In this document: piece after piece, positions 56,630 to 64,000 of the stretch | How the letters are laid out: each line of letters starts with the position of its first letter | Position numbering within the stretch: position 1 is the stretch's first letter | Assembly: GCA_013350335.1 (NCBI GenBank) | Contig: CM023539.1 | Coordinates: forward strand, 69,398,781-69,462,780 | Direction: 5' to 3' | DNA length: 64,000 bases | Source of the DNA: Chimonanthus salicifolius | Taxonomy: Eukaryota > Streptophyta > Magnoliopsida > Laurales > Calycanthaceae | Notes under the pieces: generated by a model | Databases searched by the model: none | What the model was told of the DNA's origin: nothing | Seen by the model: the letters and a program-made list of their open reading frames with translations, nothing else | Translations under genes and position numbers: made by a program

Positions 56630-57310
56630 TGTGTGAGTTTATGAATGTGTTTCCTGACCAGTTAGCTGGGCTACCTCCACGCTGAGAGATAGAGTTTGTT
56701 ATAGACCTAAAGCTAGGAACATCTCCAATTTCCATGGCACCTTATCGAATGGCGCTGGCTGAACAGAGAGAGCTAGCTACGCAGGTAGATGAGCTTCTTA
56801 GACTTGGTTTTATCCGTCAGAGCAACTCGCCGTGGGGCACACCTGCTCTCTTTGTGAAAAAGAAAGATGGATCGATGAGGATGTGTATAGATTACCGGCG
56901 GCTTAACCAGGTAACTATTAAGAATAAGTATCCGTTGCCTAGAATAAACGACCTCTTTGATCTTTTGAGGGGATCGAGATGCTTTTCCAAAATCGATCTG
57001 AGGTCGGGTTACCATCAGTTGCGGATTTGATAGGAAGACATTCCTAAGACTGCTTTCCGGACGCAGTATGGTTTATACGAGTTGGTGGTGATGCCTTTCG
57101 GTTTGACGAACGCGCCAGCCATGTTTATGGATTTGATGAATCGTGTTTTCTGACCGTACCTACGAGAGTTCGTGATAGTCTTCATAGACGATATCTTGAT
57201 CTTTTCGTCGTCAGAGGAGGAGCACGAGCATCATTTGCGGATTGTTCTTCAGACTCTTAAGGAGCATCAGTTGTTCGCTAAGTTGAGCAAGTGTAGTTTT
57301 GGTTGACTCA
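56630..57310 (+). pseudogene. Gypsy reverse transcriptase, 5'-truncated (Tekay-like)
   Basis: Begins in the linker before the polymerase (MNVFPDQLAGLPPR then a TGA near 56683) with no 5' LTR, gag or protease. RT motifs in order: [62 protein letters not shown], a double stop at 57028-57033, [15 protein letters not shown], another stop near 57150, and the catalytic FIDDI at 57181-57195. A one-base loss in the T/G stretch near 57300 shifts the frame just after CSF. It would copy RNA into DNA; this copy is inactive. Confidence 0.93.
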
Positions 57311-57960
57311 AGTGCAATTTTTGGGGCATGTGGTGTCTCCATGAGGAATCTCTATAGATCCAGCGAAGGTGGAAACAGTGAGGACTTGGGAAAGTCCCAA
57401 GAACGTGTTCGAGATCAGGAGCTTTTTGGGATTAACGGGATATTACTTAAAGTTTATCCCACACTTCTCTCATATCGCGGTGCTGATGACTCAGCTAATG
57501 AGGAAGAACGTCAAGTTCGAGTGGAGCGAACCTTGTGAAAGAGCATTCCAGGAGCTGAAGGAGAAGTTGACGATGTCTCCAATTTTGGTGATACCCGAAC
57601 AAGGACGAGGTTACGTTGTGTATTGCGACGCGTCCAAGTTTGGTTTGGGTTGTGTGCTGATGCAAGAGGGGAATTTAGTAGCTTATGGTTCTAGGAAATT
57701 GAAGGGATACGAGCAGAACTACCCGACTCATGATTTGGAGTTAGCAGCCGTCGTATTCTCGTTAAAGTTGTGGAGACATTACTTATATGGTGAGAAGTTC
57801 AATGTGTTTTCTGATCACCATAGTCTCAAGTATATCTTCACTCAGAAAGACTTGAATATGAGGCAGCGAAGATGGATGGAGTACCTAGGAGATTATGACT
57901 TCAGTCTCTCTTATCACCCAGGGAAAGCCAACGTGGTGCCGATGTCTTGAGTAGAAAGTC
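57311..57960 (+). pseudogene. Gypsy RNase H domain (Tekay-like)
   Basis: The longest well-kept stretch of the element: 193 codons open from 57369. It runs from the RT thumb/connection ([19 protein letters not shown]) into RNase [16 protein letters not shown] with Asp, [20 protein letters not shown] with Glu, [12 protein letters not shown] with Asp. The last motif, ADVLSR, is split by a one-base loss near 57940 that ends the frame in a premature stop. Confidence 0.93.
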
Positions 57961-59020
57961 TCACAACAACGTGGCGAGGATGGCATCCTTGCAATGGAAG
58001 ATGTTGGAAGTTCTGTCCGAGTATGATCTGGAGTTGATTGAAGGAAGTGGGTCAGTAAAAATTCATACTTTGGTTCTGCAACCCGAAGTAGTTAGATTGG
58101 TGATGGAAGGACAACATAGTGACCTAGAAGCGAAGGAGTTGGCGACTCAGTTTTTAGGAGGAGCGACTCTAAAAGATTGGAAGATCAAGGCGGACGGAGG
58201 TCTTACTTTCAAAGATAGACTTTTTGTACCAAAGTCGGACGAGTGCAGGAGAAAAGTGCTTGATCACTTTCATCATTCTCGCTTTTCAGTGCATCCTGGT
58301 GGTACAAAGATGTATCATGACTTGCGGCGACTGTTCTGGTGGAAAGGTATGAAGCGAGAGGTAGCAAATTTTGTGTCTAAGTGCTTAACCTGTCAACAAG
58401 TGAAAGCGGAACATCAACGACCTGGTGGAAAGATGCAACTTTCAGAAGTGGTTGAATAAAAATGGAAGCATATTACGATGGATTTTGTAACTGGATTCCC
58501 GAAGTCTCCTAAGAAGAACGTCGCTATTTGGGTAATAGTCGATCGATTGACAAAGTCAGCTCACTTTCTGCCGATCAAGAAGACGGATTCTTTAGCTACT
58601 CTAAGTAGACTGTATTTAAAGGAGGTAGTCAGATTGCATGGAGTGCCTGTATCCATAGTATCTGATAGAGATCCGAGGTTTGTGTCAAGATTTTGGCAAG
58701 GATTGCAAGAGGAGTTGGGGACTAAGCTGTGCTTCAGCACTGCTTTTCACCCTCAGACAGATGGTTAATCAGAGAGAAACATTCAAACCTTAGAGGATAT
58801 GCTCAGAGCTTGTGTGATGGATATGCAGGGAAGTTGGGAAGATCACTTGCCTTTGATCGAGTTTGTCTACAACAACAGTTATCACTCCAGTGTTCAGATG
58901 GCACCATACGAGGCTTTGTATGGCAGACCTTGCAGATCACCTCTTTGTTGGACAGAGGTAGGAGACAAAGCGTTAATAGGACCTGATCTAGTGCGTGAGA
59001 CGTCAAAATAAGTTGAAGTA
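57947..59020 (+). pseudogene. Gypsy integrase (Tekay-like)
   Basis: In frame from 57947 after the one-base loss. The zinc finger is complete (HFHHSRFSVHPGGTKMYHDL, then KCLTCQQVK). A TAA at 58457-58459 precedes the core: [14 protein letters not shown] with Asp, [11 protein letters not shown] with Asp, and HPQTDG, a CAA-to-TAA stop at 58766-58768, then [12 protein letters not shown] with Glu. VYNNSYHSSVQMAPYEALYG and GRPCRSPLCWTEVGDKALIG follow, and a further TAA lies at 59009-59011. All catalytic residues are still encoded, but stops and the frame shift make it a pseudogene. Confidence 0.93.
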
Positions 59021-59560
59021 ATCAGACAACGTCTCAAGACAACCCAGAGTATACAAAAGAGTTATGCTAACAAAAGGCGACGACCTTTGGAGTTTGCAGT
59101 TGGCGACCGAGTTTTCTTACGTGTGGCACCACATCATGGAGTGCAACTGTTCGGGCGCAAGGGAAAACTATCACCTAGATATGTTGGACCCTTTGAGATC
59201 TTGAAGAGGATAGGAGAAGTGGCCTATCAGTTGGATCTTCCTCAAGCTTTGGAGAGAGTGCATAGTACATTCCACGTGTCTATGTTAAGGAAGTACGAGC
59301 TTGACCCGTCGCATGTAATTAGTTTTGAAGATATTGAAGTCTTAGAGGACCTAACTTTTGAGGAAGTGGCAGTAAAGATTCAAGGACATCGGACTCAAGA
59401 GCTCAGGAGGAAATCTATTCCTCTAGTACGAGTGCTGTGGCAACATCGCGACGTGTAACACGAGACGTGGGAACTTGAATCGACGATGAGGAAGCTGTAC
59501 CCTGGCTTGTTCACGAGCCAAAAAGGTATAAGTTTGTTTTAAATTTCGGGACGAAATTTC
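59021..59560 (+). pseudogene. Integrase C-terminus with chromodomain
   Basis: Open frame 59087-59458: [57 protein letters not shown], then the chromodomain start ([33 protein letters not shown]). A stop at 59456-59458 separates this from HETWELESTMRKLYPGLF, the end of the chromodomain. A conserved CGGGACGAAATTTC stretch follows. This confirms a chromovirus of the Tekay/Del type. Confidence 0.9.
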
Positions 59561-59571
59561 TTTTAGGGGGG
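59561..59571 (+). other. Polypurine tract of the 56630 element
   Basis: TTTTAGGGGGG lies five bases before the LTR start TGTAATACCC at 59577. It is G-richer than the tracts of Elements 0 and 1. Confidence 0.8.
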
Positions 59572-60351
59572 TAAGATGTAATACCCTGACCCAGATTGGG
59601 CGTGTTTTAGCTTAATAATCTTGCTTAGACCGGCTAATCTCGAACACTACAGTTAGGGCTTTGAGGAAAGCCCAGGTGTGGCCCAATCCGAGCTCGAGAG
59701 CTGGATGGCCAATTTGGTAATTTACCGCTTATTATATTATTTTTATAAATTATGTTGTTATGTGATTATTATTGGATGATAATGTTCTCCTTAATAAAGA
59801 TTTGTATTTCTGATTTTAAAATAATTTTATTTTCAGAAAATAGTATTTAAAACTGCTCGTCAAAACCCCGAAAGTGAGTAATAATTATTTTAAATGATTT
59901 TAGAGATGAGATAAATTTTGAAACAAGTAGTTTATCTTAGACCATTTTAAGAATGGTCTAGTTATTCTTTAAAATCCAAAAATGAGGTTTCTAAATTGCT
60001 TTGTTTAACATTTGTTTAATTAAGTAAATAGTGTTAAATTATGGTTTTATTTTAAATCAATGGTTTTTAGTAAGAGTTAAATCTCCAAATTTTTATGGTG
60101 ATCAAGGTTTTCAAAACCCAACTTATCTATAAGGTTGGATTAAGTTTTTGAGTTTTCAAAATCTTATATTTAGTTAAAAATCCAGTTTTTATCAAACCAG
60201 GGGCTTTTTTTCAAAATCAGAAACCTTGGAGGATTTATTTGCAACCAAACCAAACCAGTGAATAGTGATTCCACTGTTTCGGACGTCCCCTCACCACTGC
60301 ATGCAGCGGCATGCACTGGCCAACCGGCCTCCATCTAGAGATGAACTTGGC

Positions 60352-60358
60352 TATAAAT
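60352..60358 (+). promoter_or_regulatory. Probable LTR TATA box
   Basis: TATAAAT in the context GGCTATAAATCCCAGC. It is followed after about 30-80 bp by a CT-rich stretch with CTCTCAGTCTCCCTCTCAGC, typical of plant transcription starts and leaders. Position inside the LTR fits a U3/R border. Assigned from sequence only. Confidence 0.6.
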
Positions 60359-60877
60359 CCCAGCCTCTTCAGCTGGTTTGAACTCCCACCAAAGCTCTCC
60401 TTCTCTCAGTCTCCCTCTCAGCTCTCTGATTCTCAGACCAAACCAGCCGAGACTCCCTGCCTTGCCTCTATTTTACTGTCTTTAAATCACCCATAAGCCT
60501 TAGATGAAGTTTTCCCAAAAGTCAGATTTTAGCCCAGGAACTCCAGTGAAGGTAACCACTATATTCCTCTTTCAATTCTAGTCTGTTTAGAATCAAGAAA
60601 AACCGGTTTTGGCCCTGTTTTGAGTGAACAAAACCAGTTTGAAGTTTAAGGAAAACCATGGGTTCTCTTGTACCCGTGAGCTCTCAGTGTTTAAATCCGT
60701 TGGCCTACTAAGTTTTAAAACCTTGAACCATTCCCTACGGAAAGAGGACTCCCAGAGGAGTCCATCAGACCAGCTAGATGTGGAAACTAAATCGGGAAAC
60801 TCACTGTTTTTGAATTCGCATTTCACACGTTGTCTGCCGTCACTGTCTGCTGGTGCAGACAGTGAGGAAGACTACTC

Positions 60878-61228
60878 TCGGACAGTTCAAGAGTCGATAT
60901 TCGAACGGTCCGAGGGTCACACCCTTCGGACGGTCCGAGAGCACCCCTCAGACGTTCCGAGCTTCACCCGAAGCCCAGAAGCGCCCGAGGCTAGCCTAAC
61001 TCAGCCGGACGATCCGAGCAGAGCTCGGATGGACCAGACCCCACACGGACTATCCCAGCCTCACTTCGGATGTTCCGAAGTGCACAGACCCACCGAGACC
61101 TGTTTTTCTCTGTTTTTCTGTTCGGATGGACTTCAGATGTTCCGAGACCCGATCTTCGGACGATCCGAAGTTAGACCCATGATTCGAGGTCAGTGATTAG
61201 TTTAGGTGTGGTTCGGATGATCCGAATC
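60878..61228 (+). repeat. Cluster of TCGGAYGNTCCGA palindromes
   Basis: Full or near-full copies: TTCGAACGGTCCGAG (60900), TTCGGACGGTCCGAG (60925), TCAGACGTTCCGAG (60948), CCGGACGATCCGAG (61005), CTTCGGATGTTCCGAAG (61064), TTCAGATGTTCCGAG (61132), CTTCGGACGATCCGAAG (61154) and GTTCGGATGATCCGAAT (61211). Half or weaker sites occur near 60878, 61024, 61043 and 61121. About a dozen in 350 bp, irregularly spaced, downstream of the TATA box. Confidence 0.85.
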
Positions 61229-62789
61229 GACAGCACCTGGTTTCGAGACATGTTCCGAGGGACCAAGTTTTTAAATGTAAAATGCTACTGTTTGTTTATT
61301 TGATTGCATGTGATGTTAGTACCCCTTATTAAATTAAAATTGTACTAACCCTCTTCTCTTATTACTATAATGTATATACTATTGTATTCACTTCCAGGCC
61401 GACTCTATTGGTCGGGCACTGAGTGATCTCACTTTCAGGCCGACGCTATATTTGTCAGGCACTGAGTGACCTCGAGGCCTTACTCAACATGTCAGATCTG
61501 GTCCTATCCAGAAGACAACCGAGAAGTGACCCTAGTATCTAGACCTAACTCAATAAGTCAATCTGGTCAATGCCCAGAAGACAATATGAGTTTTGGACTG
61601 AGTACCTTTTTATTATATTATCTTGTGGATTATTATAATGTAAAAAGGATAGAAACCAAGTAGGAGACTCAATTCCATATACCTTGGATATTTTCGGGAA
61701 ACCAAGTATGACTTTGAAATACTACTTGTATGTATGCTTTTGATGCCATGTATATTGATTGTGCACTTGTCTGTTTGTTTGAACAGAGACTGCGAAACCA
61801 CACATATACGGTGAGGTGTAAACAAGTTTTGTTATTTGAAATGGATCTTGAGCAATGAGTGGTTTCATGTTGATGAACCTACCCATGTGCCTAGACATGA
61901 TGCACTATTGTAAGAAGTGCTTATGGTGTTTATTATGAGTTATACTGCTTCCACGTACCTTTTACTATTGAATCATTGCCGATGGTGTTGGTTACGTCTA
62001 CTGGACCAGGTGGGTCGACAGTGACTGGCAAGGTGTGTCATTACCGGTTTGAGGTGTATACCGGAGATGTACTTGCAAGGAGGTATTTTGACTGTGTCGG
62101 GACTTAATACTATTGGTGTCAGTATAGTATTTAGGGGTTACGGTGGATGACAGCAGTATTGGAAAGGATTGAGGAATTATGAGAATGTTGACAATATGTT
62201 ACTTGATGTTAAGAATTTATTATCAACCATAAGATATTATTGCAACTGTTAATTATTGCTAACCTGTTGTTTACTTAAAACTGTACTGTTATATTTCTTT
62301 CATTGGGCTAGTTAACTCACCTCACTCACCTTTCAGGAGATGAACCCGAGGAGGAGAATCCTCTATTTCAAGCTTAGAGTGGATAAGTTGCGGCATTGCT
62401 TTGGGATTCCCAGTGAGGGGAATACCCTTATTTGTGCTTTCTGGTTCTTGGAACCATTTTCTTTTGTAATGTACCGGGTGTGGTACTTAGTTTGTATCAA
62501 TGTCATGTATTGAAAACTACTACGCTTCTATAGTTACTCTGATGATAATGTTGTTTTTGAAATAATAATTCAATGGTTAGATTTATGTGATCATGTTATG
62601 TGTTTGTGTTTATGTCTATTGTTGGGTTAGACTTATGGTATATGTTTGAATCCATATGTTAGGATCATGTGTGACCTATGGGCCTAACCGTTGATCCGGC
62701 CCAGTTAGAATGCTTGAGTGTTGTCTTAGCTTTCAAAAAAAAAAAAGCCAGTAGCGTTCCGGGCCCACCCTTCGAGTCGGGACGTGACA

Positions 62790-63597
62790 CATAGACATGG
62801 ACATTCCACCTTCATCACCACCACCATCACCTAACATGACTGGAGAAAGAGTCGAAAAGAAACCTCTCGAAGACTACTTTTCACCAGTCACACCCAACAC
62901 ACCATGAGGCATAGTTGTTCCAACAACTAATGTAGCCTTTGAACTAAACTAGCCCTATTACATCTTTTACCCGTATTCCAGTGACTTGATCGTGAGGACC
63001 CTTACCTACATGTTAAAGAATTCTTAGAAATCTGTGCCACCATCAAACTTCAAGGCATCACTGATGAATCCATTTAACTTCTTCTTTTTCCTTTTTCTCT
63101 TAAAGAAAAAAGAACTCTTGGCTAAATTCTCTACCTGCAAACTCCATCACAACTTGGGATCAGTTGGTCAACAAGTTTTGAATAATTCTTTCCTAGTATC
63201 TAAATTTAACGCCCTCAAGAAAGAAATTTCAAACTTTAATCAAAAGGAGGTTGAACAATTTTGTGAGTCATAGGAAAGATTCAAAGATACGTTAAGTAAA
63301 TGCCCCCACTACAGCTTTGAAACGGAGAGACTCGTGAAATTCTTTTATGATGGTTTCACCACATCGAACCGCACAATGGTCGAGTCTGAATTTTTAAAGC
63401 TAACTACAAACAATGGATAGACCTTTTTAGAATCGCTTGCAGAAAGTTCTCAGTGGTGGGACTTCCCCAAAAGAGAAAATTTAGCACAAAACTCAAAGAG
63501 ATGAGGTTTATACGAAGTTAGTAGCGACTTCAACGTTAAGCATGCAATTGCGAACTTAACAAAGAAAATCGATGCTTTAGTAATAACTCATGCAATG
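62790..63597 (+). pseudogene. Athila-like gag, decayed
   Basis: Starts right after the LTR at 59577. Readable pieces on shifting frames: MTGERVEKKPLEDYFSPVTP, NVAFELN then a stop, a phrase corresponding to DPYLHVKEFLEICATIKLQG, LFPFSLKEK, then FNALKKEISNFNQKEVEQFC, ERFKDTLSKCPHYSFETERL, KFFYDGFTTSNRTMVESEFL and YEVSSDFNVKHAIANLTKKI. The order and wording are those of Athila-type Gag (capsid) proteins, which form the particle in which the element RNA is copied. There are many stops. It ends at another LTR at 63598. It cannot be simply joined to the Athila integrase at 48137, which lies to the left on the same strand. Confidence 0.8.
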
Positions 63598-64000
63598 TGT
63601 AACACCCCGCCCTTTTCACTCTAAATTTTCAGAGTTTATTTGTTTTTTAAATAATAATAATCAATAAGTGATCGGGGCGGAATGTCACGACGCGAGTTAA
63701 GTTCGGATCTCTAAATCCGACCCTTAACTGGCCAAGCCCATGTGCGTATGAACTAAGTCCATAAAACTGATCCGCACATGGTACATATATATCTAGCGGA
63801 ATTAACTTAGTCTAGATCTAACTGAGGTTATAATAGAACCTATGATTAATCCAATTTCCATTTTTAGATAGCAAAGTACCTTATTTATTTTCCAAAATTA
63901 TTATATGACCTTAGTCTACTATTCATTCCAAACCATTCAAATAAATCCAACCATAGCCCATTGCAATCATTCAAATCGCCCAAGTTTTCGTACTTGGTCC
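63598..64000 (-). repeat. 3'-terminal part of a minus-strand LTR (runs off window)
   Basis: Starts TGTAACACCCCGCCC. Its reverse complement matches the terminal block of the Element 0 and Element 1 LTRs: AACTGGCC and TTAACTCGCGTCGTGACATT read on the minus strand correspond to 33390-33460 and 48008-48060. So this is the right end of an LTR of that superfamily inserted in opposite orientation into the gag remnant. The rest lies beyond 64000. Confidence 0.85.

Larger units (their letters stand above)
59577..62789 (+). repeat. 3' LTR of the 56630 element (3213 bp)
   Basis: Begins TGTAATACCCTGACCC directly after the polypurine tract. It ends CGGGACGTGACA at 62789, after which sequence of a different element (Athila-like gag) begins. 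Internal landmarks: TATA box near 60352, a pyrimidine-rich leader after it (60390-60440), a cluster of TCGGA-type palindromes (60878-61228), and duplicated phrases at 61391-61590 (GGCCGACTCTATTGGTC / GGCCGACGCTATATTTGTC; CAGAAGACAA twice). The 190-codon frame at 60624-61196 crosses the palindromes and is not convincing as a gene. No second copy of this LTR is in the window. Confidence 0.82.

Noticed and set aside
60624..61196. 190-codon frame in the LTR at 59577
   Set aside because: The sequence is dominated by the TCGGA palindromes, giving repeated SEV/RSE-type text, and no domain or conserved start was seen.

Overview
The window looks like repeat-dominated, heterochromatic DNA of a flowering plant. 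It holds a long degenerate array of the plant telomere-type motif TTTAGGG/TTTTAGGG, followed by nested Ty3/gypsy LTR retrotransposons of plant lineages: chromodomain Tekay/Del-like elements and Athila-like elements, with primer sites matching plant initiator Met-tRNA. I found no intact host gene, tRNA or rRNA, and no intact retrotransposon open reading frame. I cannot name the species.

Layout. 1-15547: degenerate telomere-like array with higher-order structure (a block of about 2.7 kb present twice, plus sub-blocks). 15548-15656: short unique flank, then a 100-N assembly gap (15657-15756). 15757-17729: 3' part of a Tekay-like pol (RNase H, integrase, chromodomain) and its polypurine tract. 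17730-21172: an LTR lacking its last few bases. 21190-48136: a second, internally deleted member of the same family (called Element 0 here), whose integrase was hit twice. Element 1 (22025-33533, 5-bp target duplication TGCAC) and Element 2 (33745-44152, target duplication GTTGT) sit inside it, and its 3' LTR is 44484-48136. Element 0 itself ends inside an Athila-like integrase (48137-48781).

48782-53480: Athila-type downstream sequence, a hierarchical tandem duplication (49475-50366) and AT-rich DNA without recognisable genes. 53486-56625: minus-strand gypsy protease/reverse transcriptase remnant split by a solo LTR (54287-56291, target duplication AGCTT). 56630-62789: a 5'-truncated plus-strand Tekay-like element with its 3' LTR, which carries a TATA box and a cluster of TCGGA-type palindromes. 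62790-63597: decayed Athila-like gag. 63598-64000: an LTR in reverse orientation running off the window.

How the parts relate. Elements 1 and 2 keep what a retrotransposon RNA needs in cis (LTRs, primer site, polypurine tract) but have non-coding or gutted interiors. Element 1's two 3.83-kb LTRs are almost identical by eye, so it moved very recently although its integrase fragment was already broken. The simplest reading is a non-autonomous element (LARD-like) moved in trans by related autonomous Tekay elements. Element 2 is older (LTRs differ at roughly 3% in the stretch compared). Several LTRs share modules: a GGTTCGGCCAT hairpin, a 3'-terminal block and TGTAA...TTACA ends. All alignments were made by eye, so identities and boundaries are approximate.
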